Shown: positions 1-8,041, numbered from the stretch's first letter. The stretch is DNA of 64,000 nucleotides from Mogibacterium sp. (GCA_024403035.1 JAKSSP010000001.1:62001-126000), one strand, 5' to 3'. The notes: generated by a model from the letters alone, not told the origin. A program made the numbers and translations.

Positions 1-24
1 CAAATAATGCGCTCACAGAATGGC

Positions 25-555
25 TCATGCGGCGCGTTTGCGCGCTATGAAGTATATCAGACCGCATATCACCAGAATGGAACCTAATACATAGAATATA
101 GTGGTCCCGATGCCCCCTGTCTGCGGAAGCTCAGCTCCCGGATTGTTCCAGACGCGAACCTGATAAGTCCCGGGTTCCTGCCCGTCGACCCAGTACTCAT
201 GATATTGGTTTTCTTCATCATCAAGAGCGACTTCCGAGACACCGGATCCCTGCATGGCTGTAACGCCGGTCGCGGCAACATTTATCTTTATGGCAGAATC
301 GGATGCTTCATAGCCGTCAGGCGCGACAGTCTCAACGAGCCTGTATTCGCCCAGGTCAAGCTGGCCCAGATATAATATGCCGTTCGTACCTGTTTCTCCG
401 GAACGAACAGACGTTCTGCCTACTTTTGGCTGGCCTGCTTCATCGTCATAGTCTTCTGCCTTTTCCTTTATACACGAGGTCATTGTCTTCGAATTCTTCG
501 GATGCAGCGGCAGAATCAGAAGACTGCCCTTCTGAAGGTAATCAATAGCATGCAA
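25..555 (-). pseudogene. Frameshifted remnant of an LPXTG surface protein (SpaA/Cna-B domain)
   Basis: This is the C-terminal piece of a cell-wall-anchored pilin-like protein. The open frame (176 codons from a TTG) ends with a Cna-B/SpaA domain carrying the E-box-like YRLVETVAPDGYE, then LPQTGG, a hydrophobic helix and a short basic tail (ARKRAA), which together form a sortase sorting signal. The first 28 or so residues (HPKNSKTMTS and similar) do not look like protein. In a neighbouring frame the same DNA reads SEGQSSDSAAASEEFEDND followed by LVYKG, a plausible linker leading into the domain, so the frame appears to break in the A/G-rich tract near 445-465. That other frame also meets a stop just upstream. 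There is no signal peptide and no ribosome site, and the piece lies beyond the terminator of the pilus operon. I read it as a decayed extra pilin; a sequencing frameshift in a longer broken gene is the alternative. Confidence 0.6.
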
Positions 556-612
556 ATGATTGTCAACACAAGTAATTGCAATACTTTGAAACGTTTTTCC
601 ACTTACAAAAGA

Positions 613-639
613 AAGGCGGCACTTTTTATGCGCCGCCTT
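613..639 (-). terminator. Rho-independent terminator of the pilus operon
   Basis: An 8-bp perfect stem (AAGGCGGC with GCCGCCTT) is followed on the minus strand by the T-rich TTTCTTTTG. It lies about 120 bp after the stop of the minor pilin gene and separates the pilus operon from the pilin remnant. Confidence 0.8.
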
Positions 640-761
640 AGTGTTCCGACTGGGACTTTACTGAAAAGCCGAAAATCGCATTTTCTTTTTTCATACGTCA
701 CTTCGTCCGCCACTTCGTTTTCGCGACCGGTTGAGGCTCCTTATTCGTTCTCTTGTTCAGT

Positions 762-1544
762 TCAGGATCTCTTCCTGCGGCGGCCGATCACATACAGCAC
801 CAGGCTCGTGGAAGCGATCATGATCCCCAGATAGAACATCAGGTTCGATTCATCCCCGGTTTTTACGTTGGTATGCTTGTGCGGATCATTCTCCGTTTTC
901 TGCGGCTCTGTTACACATACGCCCGGCTTCGGACATACTGTTACATCGTAATCCCACTCGTATCTTGTGCCGTCAGCACTTTCATGATATGACGGTGCAA
1001 GCCACAGTGACGGCATGAATGACACCTTGCGTCCGTCCTTCATCTTCTTGGCACCGCTTTGCACTCCCAGATAGATGCCCGGTTCAAGACTCGTGAATAC
1101 GCATTCGCCATCTGCATCGCTCTTCCCCTCTTTTACAGGAGAAATGCCATTCGACTTTGCAAGAGCCGCCAGCGTTTCTGCCGCCTCCTCGGATCTCCCG
1201 GCCGTCATTCCCTCGTATGAGATCCCGGCATTTTCAAAGTCCGATACAGACGAATAGGTCGCCTTGCCGTCCCTGACCGAAAGGGATGCCACCTTGTAGA
1301 GTTTTATCCCTACGCCTTCCAGCGGCACTTCTTCGTCATCGTTGGTCCAGATCAGCCTGACTGTGATCGATGCCGTCTGTCCGCTCAGATCATCAGCCGG
1401 AAGCAGTTTGCCTCCGTTTCCCTCTGCGTAGGACGGCACTGCAGGTGCTATTGCGCAAAGGACAGCGGCAAATACAGCTGCCGCAAGAATGCGCCTCGCC
1501 AGTGCCCTCTTTGTATTCAGATGTTCCCGCAGTTTTGCTGTCAT
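762..1544 (-). CDS. Minor pilin / Cna-B-type surface protein with a variant sorting signal
   Basis: This 260-residue secreted protein is the last intact gene of the pilus operon. It has an N-terminal signal peptide (basic start, then an Ala-rich hydrophobic core at about residues 18-40, likely cleaved after PSYA). The ectodomain is of Cna-B character (VPLEGVGIKLYKVASL, then SLEPGIYLGV), followed by a Pro/Lys linker. The C terminus has a membrane helix and the tail GRRRKRS. In place of LPXTG it carries VKTGDES just before the helix. This noncanonical motif is seen in other Clostridia pilins and suggests recognition by a particular sortase or use as a wall-anchor subunit. It follows the second sortase gene by 14 bp. 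The role as minor or basal pilin is inferred from size and position. Confidence 0.75.
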   Translation of the reverse strand: MTAKLREHLNTKRALARRILAAAVFAAVLCAIAPAVPSYAEGNGGKLLPADDLSGQTASITVRLIWTNDDEEVPLEGVGIKLYKVASLSVRDGKATYSSVSDFENAGISYEGMTAGRSEEAAETLAALAKSNGISPVKEGKSDADGECVFTSLEPGIYLGVQSGAKKMKDGRKVSFMPSLWLAPSYHESADGTRYEWDYDVTVCPKPGVCVTEPQKTENDPHKHTNVKTGDESNLMFYLGIMIASTSLVLYVIGRRRKRS

Positions 1545-1558
1545 GTTTTATCTCTATA

Positions 1559-2413
1559 CTATTGTTTTTTCTCCTGCCTTCTGGATCTTATGATCATTAC
1601 TATAAGCAGGATCAGGAATATCGACAGTCCGCCCGCAAGCAGGTACTCTTCAAGATTCATCATGCGCAGTCTGTCGAAGAGGCCCGGAGTCTCAGCTTCT
1701 CTTTCTTCTTCAACGTACGGCACTCTGTGTCCGCGCACCAGAAGGCGATGAGTATTCACCGCATACGGTGTGCATGTCACAAGTGTCACCAGGTCTTCAT
1801 CCGGCTCGATCGCCAGAGAATCCGTTTCATCCGGAAGCACTGTCAGGATCTGGTCCACTTCATAGGCAAGCGTATCATCCAGAACATGAAGATAAAACTG
1901 ATCGCCTTCCTTCACCTGATCCAGATCGGAAAGCAGCTTCATGTTCGGTAGCCCGCTGTGTCCGCACAGTACGGAGTGAGTTCCTTTGCCTCCTATCGGA
2001 AGTGATGTTCCTTCTATATGACCGATCCCCTTCTCAAGTGTCGAAGCACCAATGCCGTGATATATAGGCAGGTCGACTCTGATCTTCGGGATCTCCAGAT
2101 GTCCCATTACCTCGTTTCCTGACGGATTGAGCAGTGTATCATAAGGATGTGTCAGTATGTATTCATCGTCATTCTCACCGAATGCATCGATGATCACATT
2201 GCATATATGCTGATCATTATAGGCTTTCGCGGCCTCGAAGCTTTCGACGATCGAATCCTTACCCAGTGTAACTACAGCCCGGTCATACTCAGTATTCAGC
2301 TGCTGCGCGCGGTATGCGTTCCAGTACTTGCTGATCACCGGATAAAAGGTTATCAGAAGGCCTATGAAAAACGCGATCAGCAGCATGAAATTCTTCACTT
2401 TTTGTGATCTCAT
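1559..2413 (-). CDS. Class C (pilin-polymerising) sortase, second copy
   Basis: This is a membrane cysteine transpeptidase that joins pilin subunits through sorting-signal and lysine side-chain bonds. At 284 residues it is of normal class C size. A transmembrane helix lies at about residues 9-27 and a second at about 260-275, as usual for class C. The catalytic set is visible: His152 in GHSGLP, Cys214 in TLVTCTPY and Arg223 in NTHRLLVRGHR. The N-terminal lid region (about 66-85) lacks the DP[FWY] motif that plugs the active site in many class C enzymes. The start overlaps the stop of the preceding sortase by one base (TGATG), so the two are translationally coupled. Its partner pilin cannot be assigned from sequence. 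Confidence 0.92.
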   Translation of the reverse strand: MRSQKVKNFMLLIAFFIGLLITFYPVISKYWNAYRAQQLNTEYDRAVVTLGKDSIVESFEAAKAYNDQHICNVIIDAFGENDDEYILTHPYDTLLNPSGNEVMGHLEIPKIRVDLPIYHGIGASTLEKGIGHIEGTSLPIGGKGTHSVLCGHSGLPNMKLLSDLDQVKEGDQFYLHVLDDTLAYEVDQILTVLPDETDSLAIEPDEDLVTLVTCTPYAVNTHRLLVRGHRVPYVEEEREAETPGLFDRLRMMNLEEYLLAGGLSIFLILLIVMIIRSRRQEKKQ

Positions 2414-3294
2414 CAGGCTTTACCGTTCCTCGCTCTGAAGCGCTTGCGTTTCCTGATGCGTTCTACGATCCACATGATGAGTGCTGTCAGTGACGCAACA
2501 TCTATCACCAGCAGCAGCTGCAGTATGAACCGTCGCTTGTCACTGCGCGGCATCCTGCTCTGATCCTCGCTGTGTACGTCCGGCTCATATTTCACCCGGT
2601 GTCCGTGTACCAGAAGCCGGTGTGTATTGACCGCGTAAGGTGTGCAGGTCACGAGTGTGGACAGGTCTTTGTCTTTTTCACGTGCCAGCGATGCCACCTC
2701 TTTAGGCTCGACCGTTTCGATCTTATCGACCCGGTAGGCAAAAACCCTTCCCAGAATGTGGTAATAGAACCTGTCGCCCACCTTTACACGATTGAGGTCC
2801 GTGAACATGTCCGCATTTGGCAGTCCCCTGTGCGCTGACACCACACTGTGAGAGCCTTTGCCGCCCACCGGCAGAGCGCTTCCCGGGATGTGCCCCGCAC
2901 CCTTCTGAAGGATCTCATCCGTTGTGTAATGGTACACCGGCAGGTCGACTCCTATCGACGGGATCTCGATGTATCCGATCATGCCGTCTCCTGTGGGATT
3001 CAGCAGCGACTCGTATTTCTCGTCACGGATACCGTCGCGGATCGAAAAGGCATCAGGTACCGGATCATGAAGACCACTGTTGTAGTCTCTTGCCTCACGT
3101 ATAAGCTCTTCGTTTGTATCTTTCTTGTCATCAGCAGTCATTGCATGCTCATACTCTGTAATGAGCTGCTGATCTCTGTAGGAGTTCCACTTGGACGCGA
3201 TCAGCGGATAGAACGCGATCAGCGCTCCAAGCAGAAACAGCAGCAGAAAGCACAGGTTCTTTATTCTTTTTTTCCTGAAGTCTATGCTTCGCAT
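2413..3294 (-). CDS. Class C (pilin-polymerising) sortase, first copy
   Basis: This 293-residue pilus sortase is paralogous to the next gene. It has a cytoplasmic basic start and a transmembrane helix at about 13-30. The sortase beta-barrel carries His155 (SAHRGLP), Cys217 (STLVTCTPY) and Arg226 (NTHRLLVHGHR). A C-terminal membrane helix spans about 256-277 and ends in a basic tail. The lid region contains HDPVPDAF, a DP-type lid with Val in place of the usual aromatic residue. It lies 44 bp downstream of the backbone pilin and overlaps the second sortase by one base. No housekeeping class A or D sortase is in the locus, so final wall attachment probably depends on an enzyme encoded elsewhere. 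Confidence 0.93.
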   Translation of the reverse strand: MRSIDFRKKRIKNLCFLLLFLLGALIAFYPLIASKWNSYRDQQLITEYEHAMTADDKKDTNEELIREARDYNSGLHDPVPDAFSIRDGIRDEKYESLLNPTGDGMIGYIEIPSIGVDLPVYHYTTDEILQKGAGHIPGSALPVGGKGSHSVVSAHRGLPNADMFTDLNRVKVGDRFYYHILGRVFAYRVDKIETVEPKEVASLAREKDKDLSTLVTCTPYAVNTHRLLVHGHRVKYEPDVHSEDQSRMPRSDKRRFILQLLLVIDVASLTALIMWIVERIRKRKRFRARNGKA

Positions 3295-3338
3295 CCCTAT
3301 GCTTTCTGCCTCTTGTTCAGTCTGTTCTGTCGCTTCGC

Positions 3339-4961
3339 TTATTCAGCTGCGTTGTCCTTTTTTCTGCCTCTGAAGTAGAGTACTGCGATAGCGCACATGA
3401 TGGCTACTCCGACGATCGTGAACAGGAATGCTCCGGTACCACCTGTCGATGGCAGTTCTGAGAGCTTGGTGTTCTTGATAAATGTCGTAGGCTGCTCATT
3501 AGTTCCCTTTTCGATGGTTTTGACAGTAACGCCATCTTCGTCATATGTTGCCTTGTATGTGGATGTGTTCTCTCCGTCGATCGCGATGGAGTATTCCTTC
3601 AGCGTTCCGTTTTCATTGTAGCTTGCGTTGATCACGACTGTGTGCTCTGTGCTGTCTACTGTATATCCTTTCGGAGCTGCTGTTTCGACCAGTTTGTATG
3701 TGCCGGCATCAAGGCCCTTGAAGCCTTCGAAATAACCGTTTGAGTTTGTTGTTGCGAAATATTCCTTATTTGTCTTTGTGTTCGTCAGCTTGAATGTTGC
3801 GCCGCCAAGACCATGCTCGATCGTTGTGTATGTCGTATCTGACTTGTATTCGACCTTCTGAGGAGCTCCTTTCTCATCTACCTTGATGAGCTCGTGGTTC
3901 TTGTAGTTGACTCCTGTTGTCGACTTTCCGTTGACATTGCCGTCGATCTCGAATGTGTAGTGATATGTCTTGTCTTCGATCTTCTTGGTGTCTGAGGACT
4001 TTGCCGGATTGTTTGAATATTCTGTCGTGGCCTTGTTGCTGTTTGCATCATAGTTGAAATGTGCATTTTCATTCAGCTTTGCGCCGTATGTGACTTCAAC
4101 ATTCGCGCCCGCATGTGCCAGTGCATATGCAGACTTGAATTCGATCGTCATCTTCTGTCCGCTCTGTGTTACAGAATATGTGTCAGTTCCTGCAGTAACT
4201 TCCTGACCTCCGACCTTTACTACTACAGCTGTATCTGCGTCATAGTCAAGGCCTTCGCTGAGTTCGTCTGTTACGTTGTATATGACTTCTGTATATTCTG
4301 CTGAATAAGCAGGGATCATGGTAGCGATCTTGAACTTGATAACATCGCCGATAGCTGTGTCATCGCCGCTTGCATTACCGTTGCTTCCCGGATTCGTGAT
4401 CGTCTTGTCGATCGTCGGCTTGCTTGACTTTGCCCATGCCTTTCCTTCGTTGAGTTCCCAGTAGTCGGATGCATTGACTTCGTTCGGTGTGCTCAGAGTA
4501 TTGTCGCTGCCGCTGACTGTGTAGTAAACACCTGCCAGCATCGGGTTGTAGATAGTCTCTGCTCCGCCCTTGGCGATGATCAGCCAGTAACCTGCTCCGA
4601 CTGTAGCCGAATATGTAGTTCCCGAACCTGTCAGGGTCTTTGATGTGAGTCCGCTGATCGATCCGCCGTTGATGCCGTTTGCGATCGCCTGGATCTCGTC
4701 GTCTGTCGGCTTCACTGGGTCTGCAAGGCTGATGCTTGTGCTTGCCTTTTCATAACCGACAAGACCATTGCTATTATACTTGGCCTTTACGATCTGATAA
4801 GCCGTTACTGTTGATCCTGCATCAACGTTATTTACTGTGATCGTGCTTGTGTCCGATGCTGATGGCACTGTTGCTGCAAATGCCATTGCAGGTACACTCA
4901 TGATGACTGTCAGCACTGCTGTCAGCATGATCGTACTGATCCTCTTAACTGCTTTTCTCAT
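3339..4961 (-). CDS. Backbone (major) pilin, LPXTG, isopeptide-forming domains
   Basis: The shaft subunit of a sortase-assembled pilus, 540 residues. The signal peptide occupies about residues 1-30 (AMAFA before ATVPSA). It is followed by an N-terminal domain and a pilin-motif-like lysine region (GKAWAKSSKPTIDKTIT, about 175-190), where the sortase-linked lysine would lie. The middle isopeptide domain has the typical IPAYSAEYTEVIYNVTDELS and an NKATTEYSN segment. A C-terminal SpaA domain carries the E-box YKLVETAAPKGY. The sorting signal is LPSTGG at about 503-508, then a hydrophobic helix and FRGRKKDNAAE. It is the second gene of the operon. An AAGGAG site lies upstream with long spacing, and a TATAAT-like element at 4985-4990 might add local transcription, though no good -35 accompanies it. 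Confidence 0.92.
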   Translation of the reverse strand: MRKAVKRISTIMLTAVLTVIMSVPAMAFAATVPSASDTSTITVNNVDAGSTVTAYQIVKAKYNSNGLVGYEKASTSISLADPVKPTDDEIQAIANGINGGSISGLTSKTLTGSGTTYSATVGAGYWLIIAKGGAETIYNPMLAGVYYTVSGSDNTLSTPNEVNASDYWELNEGKAWAKSSKPTIDKTITNPGSNGNASGDDTAIGDVIKFKIATMIPAYSAEYTEVIYNVTDELSEGLDYDADTAVVVKVGGQEVTAGTDTYSVTQSGQKMTIEFKSAYALAHAGANVEVTYGAKLNENAHFNYDANSNKATTEYSNNPAKSSDTKKIEDKTYHYTFEIDGNVNGKSTTGVNYKNHELIKVDEKGAPQKVEYKSDTTYTTIEHGLGGATFKLTNTKTNKEYFATTNSNGYFEGFKGLDAGTYKLVETAAPKGYTVDSTEHTVVINASYNENGTLKEYSIAIDGENTSTYKATYDEDGVTVKTIEKGTNEQPTTFIKNTKLSELPSTGGTGAFLFTIVGVAIMCAIAVLYFRGRKKDNAAE

Positions 4962-5048
4962 AACTTTTGACTTCTCCTTCTTGAATTATAATAAACGCCT
5001 TTTCAAGACATTGATTAACTGTTTATTTTGTTTCTGCTTCCGAACTGT

Positions 5049-7367
5049 TTATGCGTCCCGCCTTTTTCTGCTTCGCTGATAGAGCGCTACCGACAGTGCT
5101 ATGATCAGCATGCCCGGCAATGTGAAGCAGAATGTCCCGAAACCATCTGTCTCCGGAAGTTCATAGAGCTGAGCATTTTTAACATCAAGCGTTTTGTTGG
5201 TGTTATTCCATCCGATACGTCCGGCGTTGCTCTCCGTATTGTGGTCTGTCGAAACAGTCCATTTCCGGTTGCTCTTGTTGAATGACATCTGGAATGCGAA
5301 TGGCTCCTCCGGGAGGAAGTAACCTTCCGGTGCTTCCGTCTCCACCAAAGCATATGTTCCCTCAGTAATGCCACCGACCTCGAATGTCCCGTCCGACCCG
5401 GTGCTTAGTCCCGACTTGTAGATCGCAAACTTCTTGTTTGCATAATACCCGCTGCTGAAAAGGACCGTCCCCTCTTCTCCATCGTCTACAAGCTTGTATA
5501 GATCAAATGTCGCACCTTCAAGTGTTTTGGTCGTACCGGCCTGTGCGTCGAGCTTTCTGAGCTTCAGCGACGTCGTATCAGCCAGAATGTTTTCGATCCA
5601 CATCGGGCTTTTTGTGTCGTTGTAGTTTATCGTCCTTCCGGCAGTTCCGTAATACAGCGTATGCGACGCTTCAGTCGATTTTGTCGCAGCCGCTCCGTTG
5701 ATATCCGGCGTGGAATACACGTATCTGTCAAGGTCGACTTCCTCGGCGAAGAAGCTCTGATCGTCAGGCGCATCTTCGACTACAAGTCGTTCTCCCGCTT
5801 TCAGTTCAACCGTTCCGTCTGAAGCGAAAACCGCATCCCGCAGCTTGTTTCCTGCCGCGTCGCAGATCTTCGCTCCGCCAAACTTGTGCTTGTAGGCTGT
5901 TTCGCCCGTACCCTCTGTCCCGTCGTAGATATAATAGTCGTTTTTATCGACAGTATTTTTCATATCTGCACCGTCTTTGCGGAACCAGAGTCTGCATTTA
6001 TAGGTCTTATCTTTCAGACCTCTTTGCTGAAGCTGATTGTCATTCAGGATATTCCCGCTGCTGTCCTTTACACGCTTGGCAGCTGCGACATTTCTTGTAG
6101 CCAGCAGATTCATCATTATGGTGCAGTTGGAGTACATGCCTCCGCGCTCCAGATAGAATGCTTTCAGCGTGTGTTCGGAATAGGTGCTGTCGTCCCAGGT
6201 CACTCCCTGAGCCGCCATCAGCTGTGCGATGGTGACGGTATCGTAACGGACGTTATCATTTGTCTGGCCGACGGTCTGATATCCTCCAGGGATCTTGACT
6301 TCTCCGGTCGCGAAATTGATCTCTCCCTGTGCCGGATTGTGGATGCCGCCCAGATCCAGAATAAGCACGTCGTCAACGAAGACCCAAAGGTCGTCGTCTC
6401 CGGAAAACTCGAAGACCATGTCTGTCTTGGTCCCGTCCTGTTTGGTCACCTTTCCGTCTTTAGGCATGAGGAACGGCACATCAAGCGTCATTCCGAAATG
6501 ATGATTGTAATATGTGTTTCCCTGGACCTCCGTTGTATCCTTAGAAACCCGTATATCGTTGTCCGGAAGATTAAATGGGAAGAAACCTATACGCCCGTTC
6601 TCCGGGTTTCTATCGATATCATATGTGCTGGTGTAAAGAGTGAAATCTCTGCCGCCATCCGAATAAGGCTTTGTGTTACTGCCCGGGTTCCTTCCGTCCC
6701 CATAGAAGGCGTAGTTCTCATCGCTGCTGTACCTCAGCTTTTCCCCATCCTGAATAAACAGTCCGCCTACATCCTGATAGACTTTTTTTGTATCTCCGTT
6801 AGGTGTAGCATTGAACAGATATGCCAGACTTGAGTTGTTGGTGGTCAGCACAGGATAACCGTCAGATCCTAATTGCGGCTTGACTATTCCATGAATGACC
6901 GATCCCAGAGCTGGCCATGTTCCACCGGAATAGTTATTGATGTGCAGCGCATTAGGCGCCGTGTACTGCCCTGTATTCTGTCCTCTTGATGTTCCATGAT
7001 GGAGAAAGAGAAGGTCATCGCGCGATTTGCCTGCATTGATCCCCGTATTATAGCTGGAGGCTGCCCGATTCCACCATCTTTCAAAGGAATTATTCCAGTC
7101 GTCTTTTGTGTCCAGAGTAGCATTGCCATAGTCGAAAAGGTTGATTGTCATTCCTCTGGCTCGGGTATCTGCGATGTTGTCTGTCTTTATTGTTAATCCG
7201 GCGCCGGGATTTGCGGCATACGAAAACTGCGTTGTTCCGCCGAACCCCGCGACCAGAACCAGGATCATCACGATCGCAAAAGCATGCTTTGCGATCCGAC
7301 CGGACGCATGATGATCTCCCGGTATCATTATGCTGTTTTTCACCTTAGCATATGTAGTTTTCAACAC
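5049..7367 (-). CDS. Pilus tip adhesin with fibro-slime and Cna-B domains
   Basis: A large wall-anchored protein, 772 residues from the GTG chosen here. A signal peptide comes first (hydrophobic core AIVMILVLVAGFGG). The following region holds a fibro-slime-type domain with FSGDDDLWVFVDDVLILDLGG, a PA14-like carbohydrate-binding fold common in Gram-positive pilus adhesins. A C-terminal Cna-B domain follows (LEGATFDLYKLV, then TYALVETEAPEGY), and the sorting signal is LPETDG rather than LPXTG, with a helix and QRSRKRRDA. An upstream in-frame ATG at 7418 lacks a ribosome site and lies before the predicted transcription start. The GTG at 7367 has GGGGAG seven bases upstream. It is the first operon gene, as expected for a tip subunit. 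The ligand is unknown. Confidence 0.88.
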   Translation of the reverse strand: MLKTTYAKVKNSIMIPGDHHASGRIAKHAFAIVMILVLVAGFGGTTQFSYAANPGAGLTIKTDNIADTRARGMTINLFDYGNATLDTKDDWNNSFERWWNRAASSYNTGINAGKSRDDLLFLHHGTSRGQNTGQYTAPNALHINNYSGGTWPALGSVIHGIVKPQLGSDGYPVLTTNNSSLAYLFNATPNGDTKKVYQDVGGLFIQDGEKLRYSSDENYAFYGDGRNPGSNTKPYSDGGRDFTLYTSTYDIDRNPENGRIGFFPFNLPDNDIRVSKDTTEVQGNTYYNHHFGMTLDVPFLMPKDGKVTKQDGTKTDMVFEFSGDDDLWVFVDDVLILDLGGIHNPAQGEINFATGEVKIPGGYQTVGQTNDNVRYDTVTIAQLMAAQGVTWDDSTYSEHTLKAFYLERGGMYSNCTIMMNLLATRNVAAAKRVKDSSGNILNDNQLQQRGLKDKTYKCRLWFRKDGADMKNTVDKNDYYIYDGTEGTGETAYKHKFGGAKICDAAGNKLRDAVFASDGTVELKAGERLVVEDAPDDQSFFAEEVDLDRYVYSTPDINGAAATKSTEASHTLYYGTAGRTINYNDTKSPMWIENILADTTSLKLRKLDAQAGTTKTLEGATFDLYKLVDDGEEGTVLFSSGYYANKKFAIYKSGLSTGSDGTFEVGGITEGTYALVETEAPEGYFLPEEPFAFQMSFNKSNRKWTVSTDHNTESNAGRIGWNNTNKTLDVKNAQLYELPETDGFGTFCFTLPGMLIIALSVALYQRSRKRRDA

Positions 7368-7402
7368 GTCTTCTCTCCCCACTTTGACGCAGATCGTTTG
7401 TG

Positions 7403-7431
7403 ATTTTATTCTAATCATACATAATAGTCAA
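7403..7431 (-). promoter_or_regulatory. Sigma-A-type promoter of the pilus operon
   Basis: The minus strand reads TTGACT (7426-7431), a 17-bp spacer, then TAAAAT (7403-7408). The predicted transcript starts near 7396, about 30 bases before the GTG of the adhesin gene. This placement excludes the ATG at 7418 as the start. Confidence 0.7.
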
Positions 7432-7442
7432 GCTGGTGTGCT

Positions 7443-7466
7443 TTAGATTATTTATTAACAATCTAA
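7443..7466. promoter_or_regulatory. Dyad symmetry upstream of the pilus promoter
   Basis: TTAGATT (7443-7449) and AATCTAA (7460-7466) form a perfect 7-bp inverted repeat with a 10-bp gap. It lies 11 bp upstream of the -35 element. The position suits an activator or a repressor that loops, but no regulator gene is adjacent. As RNA it would be a weak AT-rich hairpin with no U tract, so a terminator is unlikely. Confidence 0.4.
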
Positions 7467-7578
7467 CACCGTTTTAGCCTTTTTAGAACTGAGATCTTCA
7501 TGCTTAAAGCATCCGAGTTTCGCAGTATTTTACTGTTTTCCTCGTTTTGCAATTCGCAATGATTCGCAGAGCTGTACT

Positions 7579-7683
7579 CTACGATCCCTTCCCGCAGTTC
7601 CTAAGCTCGCTTATGTCCTGATAGCTAGTCTTTCTGTCATCAGTGACTCCATAGGCCGTGAGCTTGCTGATGATCTCAGCCAT
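7579..7683 (-). pseudogene. Decayed N-terminal fragment of a WYL-domain regulator
   Basis: A 34-codon frame from ATG at 7683 reads MAEIISKLTAYGVTDDRKTS followed by YQDISELRNCGKGS. This matches the winged-helix segment of WYL-family transcription regulators, typically MxEIIxxLxxYGIxxxRKTxYxDIxxLRxxG. It stops at the point where the family would continue into GxDI and the WYL domain. Just upstream, another frame reads LLSCDHSRDDEQ, which resembles the linker that precedes this segment in the family, so a frameshift also separates the very N terminus. The recognition rests on motif pattern from memory, not on a search. Confidence 0.5.
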
Positions 7684-7762
7684 TGTTCATCATCTCTTGA
7701 ATGATCACAAGAAAGGAGTCTGCATGATAGTTGAAGCGGGCAGGAGCCGTTATTTCTTATAT

Positions 7763-7791
7763 ATTATAATATTTTACGAAAACGTTTTCAA
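7763..7791 (-). promoter_or_regulatory. Promoter with LacI/CcpA-like palindrome
   Basis: The minus strand carries TTGAAA (7786-7791), a 17-bp spacer and TATAAT (7763-7768). The perfect 12-bp palindrome GAAAACGTTTTC (7778-7789) overlaps the -35 and spacer. With its flanks it resembles a catabolite-responsive element (TGWAARCGYTWNCW, one mismatch) or another LacI-family operator. Its direct target today would be only the WYL fragment, about 80 bp downstream. Confidence 0.5.
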
Positions 7792-7978
7792 ACACATATC
7801 CTATAAACTGTTTCAATAATTGCGGTTTTTTGTATCTTTTTCGATACGATGTGCGTTTTACACATAAAATGACTGCTGAATTTGTGTTTTCTTAACGGTT
7901 TACAAAGTTTCGCAAGTTTCGCGAAGGGTTACAATTGCAGGCGTTTGAGCGCTTTTATATTGATTGCTTTTTTCGACA

Positions 7979-8041
7979 ATTGAAGATCCGAAGCATGACT
8001 GCCGGGATACATTTGACTGTCATTGCTTCGGATCTGTCAAT
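7979..8041. repeat. 63-nt imperfect inverted repeat
   Basis: The left arm (7979-7999, ATTGA then AGATCCGAAGCATGAC) pairs with the right arm (8019-8041, GTCATTGCTTCGGATCT then G and TCAAT). That gives 21 base pairs with two single-base bulges around a 19-base loop. It lies 47 bp downstream of the LysM gene stop. Neither strand has a U tract directly after the stem, so it is not a standard intrinsic terminator. It could be a Rho-like stop structure, an mRNA 3' stabiliser or a small repeated element. Confidence 0.55.

Noticed and set aside
4059-4304. Cysteine-rich 81-codon plus-strand frame in the backbone pilin region
   Set aside because: It is the complement of Thr/Ala-rich pilin codons; no supporting signals.
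5886-6833. 315-codon plus-strand frame opposite the adhesin gene
   Set aside because: It is antisense to the fibro-slime region, has no ribosome site or recognisable domain, and follows from the codon pattern of the real gene.
7724-7819. Plus-strand 31-codon frame with AAAGGAG five bases before its ATG
   Set aside because: The ribosome site is good, but the peptide is a hydrophobic and aromatic run through an AT-rich promoter region, with no promoter in that direction and no homologue recalled.
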